DNA of 17,681 nucleotides from Pseudomonadota bacterium. GTDB lineage: Bacteria > Pseudomonadota > Gammaproteobacteria > Burkholderiales > SHXO01. Numbering within the stretch: position 1 is the first letter of the stretch; each line of letters starts with the position of its first letter. Positions 6,626-15,180 of this stretch are shown here, piece after piece. The notes beneath the pieces were generated by a model. That model was not told the DNA's origin. It was given only the letters and a program-made list of their open reading frames with translations, and ran no database searches. The DNA is taken from the NCBI GenBank assembly GCA_023430065.1, contig JAEZCG010000041.1, positions 1-17,681 of the forward strand. Reading direction: 5' to 3'. The translations under genes were made by a program, and so were the position numbers.

Positions 6626-7792
6626 ATGTTCGCCGCGCGCCGCGCGCTCCTCATTGCCTTTGCCGCCCTCCTCGTCGCTGCCTGCAATCGCGATGAGGAC
6701 GCTGCGCAAACGCCTCCCCCCGTACAGGTCGGCGTGATCGAGGCGGAGAGCGGACCGGTCACCGTTTTCGAGGAGTACGTCGCGCAGACGGAGGCACCGC
6801 ACACGATCGAACTGCGCTCGCAAGTGGCCGGGCTGCTCGAACGGCAGGCCGTGCCGGACGGTGCTCGCGTGAACAAGGGCGATCTGCTCTATCAGATCGA
6901 CCCGCGACCCTTCCGCGTCGCGCTGGAGCAGGCCAATGCCAATCTGGCGCAGTCGCGTGCAGCCCTCGCGAACGCACAACAGACGCTCGATCGCTACGAG
7001 GAACTGGTGGATCAGGGCTTCGTCAGCAAGCAGGCGTTCCAGAACGCCGTCGCGCAGCAGCGTCAGGCCGCGGCCGCGGTGGAGGCGCAGCGCGCACTGG
7101 TGCGCGAGGCACGCATCAACCTCGGCTACACGGACATCCGTGCGCCCGCCGACGGCTTCCTCAGCGAGTCTCGGGTGCGGCCGGGCGCTCTCGTCACCGC
7201 GCAGCAAACCCTGCTCAACACGCTGTACTCGAGCGATCCGATGTACGTCTACTTCACCGTGTCCGAAGAGAAGATGCCGGCGCTGCAGAAGGCCATGCAC
7301 GCGGCAGCCGACCAGGACGAGTCGGCACGGCGATTCCGCATCCGGCTCAGCGACGGCACGGAGTACCCGTACCGCGGTGCACTCGACTTCGTGGACACCA
7401 ACGTGGACGATCGCACCGGCACGCTACGCGCGCGCGTCTCGGTACCCAATCCGAACCGCGTGCTGCGACCGGGCATGTTCGTGCGCCTGGCCGCTCCGGG
7501 ACTCGACGCGCAGCAGGCGATCACGATCCCGCAGAAGGCGGTGACGGAGTTGCAGGGTCTGAAGACCGTCTACGTGATCGGACCGGACAACAAGCCGCAG
7601 ATGCGTCAGATCGTCGCCGACACGCGCGTGGGCAACCGCTGGGTGGTCAGCGAAGGCCTGAAGCCCGGCGAGCTCGTCGTAGTGGAGGGACTGCCGAAGA
7701 TCCAACTCATGCCCGGCGCACCGGTCAAGCCGGTGCCGGTGGGGGAAGCGGAGCAGACTGCCTCGACACCCGCGGCCGCGCCGCAACCCTGA
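6626..7792 (+). CDS. RND efflux periplasmic adaptor (membrane fusion) lipoprotein, AcrA/MexE type
   Basis: A 388-residue adaptor. A lipoprotein signal ends in LVAAC with the lipidated Cys at 20, so it is anchored to a membrane facing the periplasm. Next come the barrel-sandwich half-motif IELRSQVAGLLERQAVPDGARV (61-82) with NKGDLLYQIDPRPF, a heptad-like Ala/Gln-rich alpha-hairpin (about 97-165), the returning half-motif INLGYTDIRAPADGFLS (164-180), a beta-barrel, and a C-terminal membrane-proximal domain ending in a Pro/Ala tail. It bridges the inner-membrane pump to an outer-membrane channel. Only 16 bp separate it from the pump gene, so the two form an operon. No OprM/TolC-like channel gene is in the window, so the channel must be encoded elsewhere. 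Confidence 0.95.
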   Translation: MFAARRALLIAFAALLVAACNRDEDAAQTPPPVQVGVIEAESGPVTVFEEYVAQTEAPHTIELRSQVAGLLERQAVPDGARVNKGDLLYQIDPRPFRVALEQANANLAQSRAALANAQQTLDRYEELVDQGFVSKQAFQNAVAQQRQAAAAVEAQRALVREARINLGYTDIRAPADGFLSESRVRPGALVTAQQTLLNTLYSSDPMYVYFTVSEEKMPALQKAMHAAADQDESARRFRIRLSDGTEYPYRGALDFVDTNVDDRTGTLRARVSVPNPNRVLRPGMFVRLAAPGLDAQQAITIPQKAVTELQGLKTVYVIGPDNKPQMRQIVADTRVGNRWVVSEGLKPGELVVVEGLPKIQLMPGAPVKPVPVGEAEQTASTPAAAPQP

Positions 7793-7808
7793 GCGGCTGC
7801 GCGCTCGC

Positions 7809-10800
7809 ATGTACGACTTCTTCATCGAGCGACCAGTCTTTTCGACGGTGATCGCTCTGGTGATCGCGCTTGCCGGCGCGCTCGCCATGTTCACCCTGCC
7901 GATCTCTCAATACCCCCAGGTCGTGCCGCCGCAGGTGACGGTCAGCACCAATTTTCCGGGCGCCGACGCCACAGTGGTGGTGCAGTCGGTTGCCTCGCCC
8001 ATCGAGCAGCAGGTCAATGGTGCGACCGACATGCTGTACATGGACTCCTACAGTGGCAACGACGGCTCCTACAACCTGACGATCACTTTCGACGTCGGCA
8101 CGGACCAGGACCTCGCGGCGGTGGAGGTTCAGAACCGTGTGTCGGTGGCGCAGAGTCAGCTCCCGGCGGACGTGATCCGCAATGGCGTGAGTGTGCGCAA
8201 GGTATCGAGCGATTTCCTCATGGTCATCGCCCTGACATCGCCCGAGCGCCGCTACGACCAGCTCTTCCTCAGCAATTACGCTCTGCTCAACCTGTACGAC
8301 GCGCTCGGGCGGGTAGGCGGGGTGGGCAACGTGCGCATCTTCGGTCAGCGCGATTACAGCATCCGCATCTGGCTCGACCCGCAGCGCATGGCGCGACTGG
8401 GCATCACCGCGGCCGACGTCACCCGCGTGGTGCGCGAACAGAACACCGTCGCACCCGCCGGCGGCATCGGGCTGCCGCCTGCCCCCGCGGAGCAGGAGAT
8501 GCAGTACAGCGCGCGCGTGCGCGGGCGCCTGACCGAAGCTTCCGAGTTCGCCGCCATCATCCTGCGTGCGCGGCCGGACGGCAGCGTGGTGCGCCTGGGC
8601 GACATCGCTCGCGTCGAACTCGCCGCCGCCGACTACTCGATCAACGCGGCCACCGACAACATCCCTTCCGCGCTGATCGGCATTTTCCTGCAGCCCGGCG
8701 CAAACGCGCTGCAGACGGCGCAGGGCGTGCGCGACGTGATGGACGAGCAGGCCGAACGCTTCCCCCCTGGCATGGTGTACTCGCTGCCATACAGCACGAC
8801 GCCTTTCGTGACCGCGTCCCTCGAGGAGGTGGTGATCACGCTGTTCGAGGCCTTCGCGCTGGTGTGCATCGTCGTGTTCCTGTTCTTGCAGAGCTGGCGT
8901 GCCACGCTGGTGCCGATCCTGGTGGTGCCGGTCTCGCTGATCGGCACCTTCGCTGCGTTCGGCGCGCTGGGCTTCACGATCAACACGCTCACGCTGTTCG
9001 CGCTGGTGCTCGCCATCGGTATCGTGGTGGACGATGCGATCGTCGTGGTCGAAGCGATCCAGGAACGCCTCGACCGCAATCCGGACATGACGCCCGTGGA
9101 GGCCGCGAAGTCGGCCATGGCGGATGTCGGCGGCCCGGTGATCGCCATCACCCTCGCGCTGGTTGCCGTGTTCGTACCAGTTGCCTTCCTCGGCGGCCTG
9201 ACCGGCCAGCTCTATCGCCAGTTTGCGCTCACGCTCACGGTCTCGGTGACCGTCTCCGCGATCTGCGCGTTGACCTTCACGCCAGCCCTGTCGGGGCTGC
9301 TGCTGCGCCGCGTGACGCACGACCGCCTCCACTCGGGCCGGGCGGGCCGCTTCTTCGGCGCATTCAACCGTGCATTCGAGCGCTTCCGCGGCAATTATGT
9401 CTCGACCACCGGCTTGCTGATCCGCCACGTGTGGCTGGTTCTGCTGACGCTCGGCGTACTAGTGATCGCGGTGTGGGGGCTGGTGTCGACGCGCCCGACC
9501 GGACTGGTACCGCAGGAGGATCAGGGCTACCTGTTCAGCGTGGCGCAACTGCCGGCCGGCGCTTCCCTGCAGCGCACCAGCGCGGTCATGACGCAGCTGG
9601 TCGAGGCCGCCCGCGGCGAACCGGGTGTCGAGGGCGCGGTCACGATCGCCGGCTTCAACCTGCTCACCGGGCAATCGGTGTCGTACAACGGGACCATGTT
9701 CATTCGCCTGCGTCCGTTCGCGGAACGCGACGCGGACCAGTCGGCGCAGGCACTGCAGCAGCGTCTGATGGGCAAGCTCAACGCGGCAGCGCGCGAGGCC
9801 GGCGTGCTGGTGCTCAACCCGCCACCCATCCGCGGCATGAGCACGGCGGGCGGATTCACTTTCGTCCTGCAGGACCGCACCGGCGGCGACGCCGAGCGGC
9901 TGGCACAGGGGCTGCAGGGATTGCTCGCGCGTGCACGCGAACGGCCGGAGATCGCGTCCGTCTATTCAGGCTTCGACCCGAGCGTGCCGCAGATCCGCTT
10001 CGACGTGGACCGTGAGCAGGTCAAGACCCTGGGCGTGAACCTGGACGAGGTGTTCCAGACGCTGCAGGTGTTCCTCGGCGGCTTCTACATCAACGACTTC
10101 AACCGCTTCGGCCGCACCTTCCGGGTGCTGGCACAAGCTCAGGCGGAGGCGCGGGCGCAGCCCGAGGACATCAACAACTTCTATGTGCGCGCGCAGGACG
10201 GCGCCATGGTGCCGCTATCGACGCTCGTGCGCATCGAGGCCACGAACGGGCCGCAGTTCTTCGAGCGCTTCAACCTCTACAACGCGGCCACGGTGAACGG
10301 CAGTGCGGCGCCCGGCTTCAGCACCGGGCAGGCGATGGCAGCGATGGAGCAGGTGGCAGCCGAACTGCCGCCGGGATTCTCGTATGCCTGGAGCCAGGCG
10401 AGCTATCAGGAGAAAGCGACCCAGGGGCAGACCGCCATCGCCTTTGCGCTCTCCCTGCTGTTCGTGTTTCTCGTGCTGGCCGCGCTGTACGAGAGCTGGG
10501 CGATGCCGGTGGCCATCGTGCTGGTGATCCCGTTCGGCGTGCTGGGCGCGTTCCTCGGTCTTCTGCTGCGCTCGCTGGAGAACAACGTCTACACGCAGAT
10601 CGCGCTGATCATGCTGATTGCGCTCGCTGCACGCAATGCGATCCTGATCGTCGAGTTCGCGAAGCTCGCACGCGACCGCGGCACACCCATCGTCGAGGCC
10701 GCGCTGCAGGGCGCGCGCTTGCGCATCCGGCCGATCCTGATGACGGCGTTCGCGTTCATTCTGGGCGCGATGCCGCTCGCGCTCGCCACGGGTGCGGGCG

Positions 10801-11009
10801 CAGGCGCGCGCCAATCGCTCGGCACCGCCGTGGTGTTCGGGATGCTGGTCGCGACGATGCTGGGTATCTACTTCATTCCGGCGTTCTACGTCTGGCTGCA
10901 GCGACTGGCCGAGCGCCGCCATCCCTTCCGCCAGGAGCGGCAGGATCCGCCACCGGGTGGCGGCGGCGAAGCGCGGCCCACGCCCGCCTCGCCGCAGCGT
11001 GCACCCTGA
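7809..11009 (+). CDS. RND multidrug efflux pump, HAE1 family (AcrB/MexF-like)
   Basis: A 1066-residue inner-membrane proton/drug antiporter of normal length, with the family's repeat architecture: TM1 in MYDFFIERPVFSTVIAL..., a large periplasmic porter loop, TM2-TM6 from about residue 340, a second loop from about 560, and TM8-TM12 to about 1035. The TM4 proton-relay acids are Asp408-Asp409 in GIVVDDAIVVVE (codons 9030-9035). The TM10 position equivalent to AcrB Lys940 is Arg942 in ALAARNAILIVEFAK (codon 10632-10634), an unusual conservative change. The RIRPILMTAFAFILGAMPLA segment of TM11 is intact. The C-terminus is a Gly/Pro-rich cytoplasmic tail. It forms a homotrimer with the preceding adaptor; substrates are unknown. 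The gene converges on the amidase gene with a 10-bp gap and no visible terminator. Confidence 0.96.
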   Translation: MYDFFIERPVFSTVIALVIALAGALAMFTLPISQYPQVVPPQVTVSTNFPGADATVVVQSVASPIEQQVNGATDMLYMDSYSGNDGSYNLTITFDVGTDQDLAAVEVQNRVSVAQSQLPADVIRNGVSVRKVSSDFLMVIALTSPERRYDQLFLSNYALLNLYDALGRVGGVGNVRIFGQRDYSIRIWLDPQRMARLGITAADVTRVVREQNTVAPAGGIGLPPAPAEQEMQYSARVRGRLTEASEFAAIILRARPDGSVVRLGDIARVELAAADYSINAATDNIPSALIGIFLQPGANALQTAQGVRDVMDEQAERFPPGMVYSLPYSTTPFVTASLEEVVITLFEAFALVCIVVFLFLQSWRATLVPILVVPVSLIGTFAAFGALGFTINTLTLFALVLAIGIVVDDAIVVVEAIQERLDRNPDMTPVEAAKSAMADVGGPVIAITLALVAVFVPVAFLGGLTGQLYRQFALTLTVSVTVSAICALTFTPALSGLLLRRVTHDRLHSGRAGRFFGAFNRAFERFRGNYVSTTGLLIRHVWLVLLTLGVLVIAVWGLVSTRPTGLVPQEDQGYLFSVAQLPAGASLQRTSAVMTQLVEAARGEPGVEGAVTIAGFNLLTGQSVSYNGTMFIRLRPFAERDADQSAQALQQRLMGKLNAAAREAGVLVLNPPPIRGMSTAGGFTFVLQDRTGGDAERLAQGLQGLLARARERPEIASVYSGFDPSVPQIRFDVDREQVKTLGVNLDEVFQTLQVFLGGFYINDFNRFGRTFRVLAQAQAEARAQPEDINNFYVRAQDGAMVPLSTLVRIEATNGPQFFERFNLYNAATVNGSAAPGFSTGQAMAAMEQVAAELPPGFSYAWSQASYQEKATQGQTAIAFALSLLFVFLVLAALYESWAMPVAIVLVIPFGVLGAFLGLLLRSLENNVYTQIALIMLIALAARNAILIVEFAKLARDRGTPIVEAALQGARLRIRPILMTAFAFILGAMPLALATGAGAGARQSLGTAVVFGMLVATMLGIYFIPAFYVWLQRLAERRHPFRQERQDPPPGGGGEARPTPASPQRAP

Positions 11010-11019
11010 GCACTCGTTC

Positions 11020-11835
11020 TCACTCGACCGGTTCGAGGTAGTCGGCACTCACCCAGCCGCCCAAGTCACGCCCCGCCACGACCACGCGCATCCAGCCGCC
11101 GCGCCGTTCCAGCAGATCCACCGTTGCGTGCCGCGCGAGCCGTGCCAGGATGCGATGTTCGCGGCCCGGTCCCTGACGCAGATTGAGCAGGCGGGCCGTC
11201 ACACGGTAGCGCCCGGGGGCGCCGTCACTTCCACCGAACACCGCCGCGCGCACGTTCGCCATCGGGAAGGCCGGTCCGGGATCCGATTTGCGGCCCGGCG
11301 CGATGTCGTCGTGGCCGAGGATCCCCGCGAGCCGGTATGCACGCACCAGGATTCTCGCAATGTCGAGCACGACCTCGACCTGCGTGTCGGTGTAGGCGTG
11401 CCAGTACGCCTCCGCCTGCTCGTTTCGATGGCGCGCGGTCACCACGTCGGCGGCCGGATACACATCCTGGAAGCACGCCCGGTAGGCGCCGTCCGTGCCG
11501 CGATTCAGGCGGCCCGCATTGTCCATCTCGATCCCGATCGAGTGCTGGTTCAGCCCCCGCAGGCCCTTCCATGCACTACGCCCCGCATGCCAGGCGGCGC
11601 GGTTGAACGGCACCATCTGGACGACGCGGCCGTCGCGCCCGACGACCAGGTGGGCGGACGCCCGCGCGTCGCGTCGCATGAAGTGGGCGATGGTGCCGTC
11701 GAGACTGCGCCCGGCGGTGTAGTGCAGCACCAGATAGGAGGGGGAGATCGCGCCGCCCTGGTTGGGCGAGGGCAGGATGCGCACGCGATCGCCGGGCTCG
11801 AACAGGTGCTCGCCTAGCAGCAGGTCGCGTGTCAT
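11020..11835 (-). CDS. N-acetylmuramoyl-L-alanine amidase (Amidase_2/AmpD type) with C-terminal SH3 domain
   Basis: A 271-residue protein. The amidase_2 domain spans about residues 30-190. Zinc ligands read as His38 (LVLHYTAG), His175 (GHDDIAP) and Asp185 (GRKSDPGPAF), with Lys183 and Glu103 (SIGIEMDN) at the catalytic positions known from AmpD. A bacterial SH3-like domain follows (about 207-271: RLLNLRQGPGREHRIL...GGWVSADYLEPVE), which in this family binds cell-wall peptide stems. It cleaves the bond between MurNAc and L-Ala of muropeptides or peptidoglycan. No signal peptide or lipobox is visible, so it is either cytoplasmic (AmpD-like muropeptide recycling) or released another way. A phage-endolysin ancestry is possible, but no phage genes are nearby. 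Its start has GGAGA upstream. Confidence 0.92.
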   Translation of the reverse strand: MTRDLLLGEHLFEPGDRVRILPSPNQGGAISPSYLVLHYTAGRSLDGTIAHFMRRDARASAHLVVGRDGRVVQMVPFNRAAWHAGRSAWKGLRGLNQHSIGIEMDNAGRLNRGTDGAYRACFQDVYPAADVVTARHRNEQAEAYWHAYTDTQVEVVLDIARILVRAYRLAGILGHDDIAPGRKSDPGPAFPMANVRAAVFGGSDGAPGRYRVTARLLNLRQGPGREHRILARLARHATVDLLERRGGWMRVVVAGRDLGGWVSADYLEPVE

Positions 11836-11928
11836 CGTCGTTCTCCTTCGCCGGTCGGGACGGAACGCCGCTTGCCGACTCTACCCGATGCAAATGATGG
11901 AGTGGAACCACGCTGTGGAGAATCGACC

Positions 11929-12564
11929 ATGAAGACGCTCCCCGCAACACTTCTCGCCGTCTCGCTTGCACTCGCTGCACCCGCTCTCGGACAACAGACG
12001 GCCGAGAGTCCGCGCGCACAGCCGGTCACACCGGATGCCTCGCGCCAGTCGGGCCGGGCCATGACCATACGCGGAACCGTCGAGTCCGTGGATCGGCACA
12101 CGCGCACCATCGTGATCAAGGACGAAGACGGGCGGTTGTCCTCGCTGCGCGTCGACCGGGACATTCCCAATTTCGACCAGCTTGCCAAGGGCTCGAAAGC
12201 GACTGTGCGCTACGCCGAGGCGATCCTGGTGTCCCTGGGCAACACGGACGTGCCGCCCAAACCGCAGGTAGACAGGCGCGCCCCGCAGCAGACACCGGAT
12301 GGCAATCAGTCGGCCATACGCGACGCGCCGCACACGCGCGTGATGGGCGAAGTCACCGAGATCGACGCCACGCGCAACCGCATTCGGCTGCAGACCGAGA
12401 AAGGCGAGGACATCCTGATGGCGGTGCCGGACGCCAAGCGCGTGGCGGGCCTGAAGGAAGGCGACCAGGTGGTGGCGACATATGTGGAAGCCTTCGCGCT
12501 CGCGATCGAGCCGGGCGATGGGACGGGCACCGCGGAGTCGGAGCGAGGTGCCGTGACGCGCTAG
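11929..12564 (+). CDS. Exported protein of unknown function with two copies of a small beta-rich domain
   Basis: A 211-residue protein I do not recognise by name. It begins with a clear Sec signal peptide (MKTLPATLLAVSLALAAPALG, residues 1-21), so it should be periplasmic. The mature part has two similar segments, about 47-103 (IRGTVESVD...LAKGSKATVRYAEAILVSL) and about 138-195 (VMGEVTEID...LKEGDQVVATYVEAFALAI), joined by a Pro/Gln-rich linker. The pattern (G-x-V-x-x-V/I-D, a strand, then K-G/E-G-D/S-x-V-x-x-Y-x-E-A) suggests a duplicated OB-like or SH3-like barrel; the fold is a guess. ATG 11929, with GGAG 7 bases upstream, is preferred over an in-frame ATG at 11872 because only it gives a proper signal peptide. 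It faces the amidase gene divergently and overlaps the next gene's stop codon. Confidence 0.8.
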   Translation: MKTLPATLLAVSLALAAPALGQQTAESPRAQPVTPDASRQSGRAMTIRGTVESVDRHTRTIVIKDEDGRLSSLRVDRDIPNFDQLAKGSKATVRYAEAILVSLGNTDVPPKPQVDRRAPQQTPDGNQSAIRDAPHTRVMGEVTEIDATRNRIRLQTEKGEDILMAVPDAKRVAGLKEGDQVVATYVEAFALAIEPGDGTGTAESERGAVTR

Positions 12565-14303
12565 CGTTCGACCACGCGTACGCTCACCCAGCCGCGCACC
12601 GAGTTGATGAACCATGCGCGTGTGGCGCGCCGCAGGTCCTCCACGCGCAGCACCGCTTCCTCGATCTCGCCGGCCGCCAACAGCACCTGGCGGTACGCGC
12701 CTGCGAGGAGCCCGCTCTCCGTGGGCGGCGTCAACCGGCGGCCTGCGACTTCGAGCACTACGTTTCCCCGGGTGAACTCGGTCAATTCCCCGCGCTCGTT
12801 CCAGAGCAGCGTGTCGAACGCGCCGGCAGGTGGTTGGTGCGGCGCATAGACGCCGCGCGCGGTCGTCTTCCAGCGCAGGAACTCTTCATCGCTTTGCACC
12901 GGCGAGGTTGCGAGCACCACCGTCGCCTCGCCGGGTGACGGCTCCAGGGCGAATACCTGCGTACGCAGCCTGCCGTCGCGCCGGCACAGCAGGCGCACCC
13001 GCCATGCGCCGTCCGGGTGCGCCTGCTCCAATTGCACCCGCAGTGCATCCAGCACGGCCTCGTCGACGGCGAAACCGAAGTGCTCGGCGGCCGCGCACAA
13101 GCGGGTGCGATGCTCGGGCCACAGCCACACGGTTCCCTCGTGTAGCAGCATCGTCTCCAGCAGTTCGAAGTCGGCAGCGGCGCGCAACAGGAAGCGCCGC
13201 TTGGCCACCCACTCGCTGTACTCGGCCCCGGCGCTGGAGTGGATGGTGATGCCGCTGCCCACGCCGCATTCGGCGCGGCCGGCGCGCTTGTCCAGCGTGA
13301 CGGTGCGGATCGCGACGTTGAACGTTGCGTGGCCGCCGGGGCGGATCACCCCCACCGCGCCGCAGTAGACACCGCGCGGGGACGATTCCAGTGCGCAGAT
13401 CGCCTGCATCGCGCTGACCTTGGGCGCCCCGGTGACCGAGCCGCAGGGAAAGAGTGCGCCGAACACCTGGCTCAAGCCAACATCGTCGCGCGTGCGGCAC
13501 TCGACCGTGGATGTCATCTGCCACACGGTGGGCAGGCCATGCGCCTCGAACAGCGCCGGCACGCGCACACTGCCGGTACGCGCGATGCGCGAAAGATCGT
13601 TGCGGATCAGATCCACGATCATCACGTTCTCTGCGCGCTCCTTGGCCGAATTCAGCATGGTCGCGCGCGCTGCCTCGTCGCGCGCGGGCTCGGCAAAGCG
13701 CGGGGCGGTACCCTTCATCGGGCGGGTGATGAGCCGGTCGTCGCGCCAGTCGAAGAACAGTTCGGGCGACACGCTGTGCACCTCCCACTCCGGCGTGGCG
13801 ATGCGCGCGCAATAGCCATCGGGCTGTGCGGCGGCCAGCGCGCGGAACAGACTGCCCGCGTCTCCCGAAAAGGCCGCTCGCAGGCGCGTCGACGCGTTCA
13901 CCTGGTAGTACGTGCCCGCGGCAATCCCCTCGCGGACGATACCGACCATCTCGCGCACGCGGGATTGCGGATCGTCGGCCCGCCAATGACCGCACTCGAA
14001 TGCGCTCGCGTCCGTCCGAGCAGGCGCGTTGATGCCGTTTGCCGGGAAGGTGAAGAATGCGGCCAGGGGCAGGCTCGGCAGTGCACGTCGCGTAAGCAAT
14101 GCTGCGTCGAACGCGGGCGCAGCCTCGTACGCGAGCAGACCCACCACCCAGTGCCCGGCACGCGCCGCCGCGTCCGCCGCGTCGATCGCGGCGATCACCT
14201 TCTCCGGCCGATACGCCTGCCAGCCGTCGACCGCGCTCGCGGCCACCAGGCGCAGCCGCCCGCCATCGCCCTGCGGAAAATCCACCTCTACCGTGACGTC
14301 CAT
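12561..14303 (-). CDS. pabB: Fused aminodeoxychorismate synthase component I and aminodeoxychorismate lyase (PabB-PabC)
   Basis: A 580-residue fusion. Residues about 1-370 are the chorismate-utilising domain: PMKGT with Lys197 (the PabB-type lysine, where anthranilate synthases have Ala), MIVDLIRNDLSR (228-239), FPCGSVTGAPK (285-295) and a CGVGSGITIHSS block. Residues about 380-580 are a class IV PLP fold: FELLETML, the probable PLP lysine Lys479 in RWKTTARGVY, and ERGELTEFTRGNVVL. Together they make 4-aminobenzoate from aminodeoxychorismate for folate; a separate PabA glutaminase is needed and is not in the window. ATG 14303 is preferred over the in-frame ATG at 14330 because GAGG lies 5 bases before it. 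Its stop overlaps that of the + strand gene to the left. Confidence 0.95.
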   Translation of the reverse strand: MDVTVEVDFPQGDGGRLRLVAASAVDGWQAYRPEKVIAAIDAADAAARAGHWVVGLLAYEAAPAFDAALLTRRALPSLPLAAFFTFPANGINAPARTDASAFECGHWRADDPQSRVREMVGIVREGIAAGTYYQVNASTRLRAAFSGDAGSLFRALAAAQPDGYCARIATPEWEVHSVSPELFFDWRDDRLITRPMKGTAPRFAEPARDEAARATMLNSAKERAENVMIVDLIRNDLSRIARTGSVRVPALFEAHGLPTVWQMTSTVECRTRDDVGLSQVFGALFPCGSVTGAPKVSAMQAICALESSPRGVYCGAVGVIRPGGHATFNVAIRTVTLDKRAGRAECGVGSGITIHSSAGAEYSEWVAKRRFLLRAAADFELLETMLLHEGTVWLWPEHRTRLCAAAEHFGFAVDEAVLDALRVQLEQAHPDGAWRVRLLCRRDGRLRTQVFALEPSPGEATVVLATSPVQSDEEFLRWKTTARGVYAPHQPPAGAFDTLLWNERGELTEFTRGNVVLEVAGRRLTPPTESGLLAGAYRQVLLAAGEIEEAVLRVEDLRRATRAWFINSVRGWVSVRVVER

Positions 14304-14391
14304 ACGACCCTCGACCCACAGCGCGAGCATAGCGCTCTCGCGTCGGCCCGCGGAGCCGGTATCCTTCGCGCCTCACACTTCGCGAGCCGCC
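14304..14391. promoter_or_regulatory. Divergent intergenic region between pabB and the SMUG1 gene
   Basis: This gap must carry promoters for both directions. An inverted repeat CGCGAG (14322-14327) and CTCGCG (14337-14342) flanks a smaller palindrome AGCGCT (14331-14336). TATCCT (14360-14365) is a possible -10 for the rightward genes, without a good -35. No LexA-type CTGT-N8-ACAG box is visible. No clear ribosome binding site precedes ATG 14392, so leaderless or short-leader translation is possible. Confidence 0.35.
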
Positions 14392-15165
14392 ATGCCCCGC
14401 CCCACTCCCGCAACGGGTCCCGCCGTCGCCCTCCTCGATGCTGCCCGCCTCCTTTCCGACGAGCTCGCGCATCTGCGCTTTCCCGCGCCGGTCGCACACG
14501 TGTACGACCCGCTGCAGTACGCCTGGGGCCCGTATGAGCAGTACGTCACGCGCTTCGCGGCAACGCCCAAGCGGGTGGTACTGCTGGGGATGAACCCGGG
14601 TCCCTTCGGCATGGTGCAGACCGGCGTGCCGTTCGGTGAGGTCGCCGCCGTGCGTGACTGGATGGGCATTCGCGCCCCCGTGCACAAGCCCGCTCGCGAG
14701 CACGCACGGCGCTGCATCGAGGGCTTCGACTGCGCGCGCTCGGAGGTGAGCGGGCGACGGCTGTGGGGCTGGGCCGCCCAGCGCTGCGGTCCGGCACAGC
14801 GCTTCTTCGAGCACTGGTTCGTGCTCAACTACTGCCCGCTGGCGCTGCTCGAGGAGTCGGGGCGCAACTTCACGCCGGACAAGCTGCCGGCGGCCATCCT
14901 GCAGCGGCTGTACGCAGCCTGCGACCGGCACCTCGCCGCTGCGCTGCAGGCCCTCCAGCCCGAGTGGGCGATCGGCATCGGCGCTTTCGCCGAGAAACGC
15001 CTCCGCGCCGTCGCCCAGGGCGCGCTGCTGGACGGCACATTCGCGCGCCGGCTGCAGATCGGATGCATCCTGCATCCCAGCCCGGCCAGCCCGCTCGCGA
15101 ATCGCGGCTGGGCGCAGGCCGCGCAGGAGCAGTTGGCCGACCTGGGCGTCGCCCTGCCCTGCTGA
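14392..15165 (+). CDS. smug1: SMUG1-type single-strand-selective monofunctional uracil-DNA glycosylase
   Basis: A 257-residue protein of the uracil-DNA glycosylase superfamily, clearly of the SMUG1 family. Motif 1 reads GMNPGPFGMVQTGVPFGEV (66-84) with the catalytic Asn68, nearly identical to human SMUG1. Downstream are SEVSGRRLWGW (117-127), NYCPL (146-150), SGRNFTPDKLP (156-166), and motif 2 HPSPASPLANRGW (228-240) with His228. It removes uracil, and in characterised members 5-hydroxymethyluracil and other oxidised pyrimidines, starting base excision repair. The frame is open upstream to 14029, but ATG 14392 gives the normal SMUG1 length and keeps clear of the pabB gene. It is followed after 15 bp by a DinF-type transporter, probably one operon. 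SMUG1 is typical of animals and, as I recall, patchy in bacteria. Confidence 0.95.
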   Translation: MPRPTPATGPAVALLDAARLLSDELAHLRFPAPVAHVYDPLQYAWGPYEQYVTRFAATPKRVVLLGMNPGPFGMVQTGVPFGEVAAVRDWMGIRAPVHKPAREHARRCIEGFDCARSEVSGRRLWGWAAQRCGPAQRFFEHWFVLNYCPLALLEESGRNFTPDKLPAAILQRLYAACDRHLAAALQALQPEWAIGIGAFAEKRLRAVAQGALLDGTFARRLQIGCILHPSPASPLANRGWAQAAQEQLADLGVALPC

Positions 15166-15180
15166 GGGCGGACCGATCAG

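Noticed and set aside
5332..6876. A 514-codon - strand frame opposite the alcohol dehydrogenase and hydrolase genes
   Set aside because: It covers three real genes on the other strand and an intergenic gap, and no motif or ribosome binding site supports it.
7725..9428. A 567-codon - strand frame opposite the RND pump gene
   Set aside because: It lies antisense to a clear AcrB-type gene. The product is rich in His, Arg, Asp and Glu with no domain, as expected from a mirrored codon pattern.
14029..14391. N-terminal extension of the SMUG1 frame over the start of pabB
   Set aside because: The extension would overlap pabB by about 275 bases and is Arg/Pro/Ala-rich without SMUG1 similarity. The start at 14392 gives the normal length.
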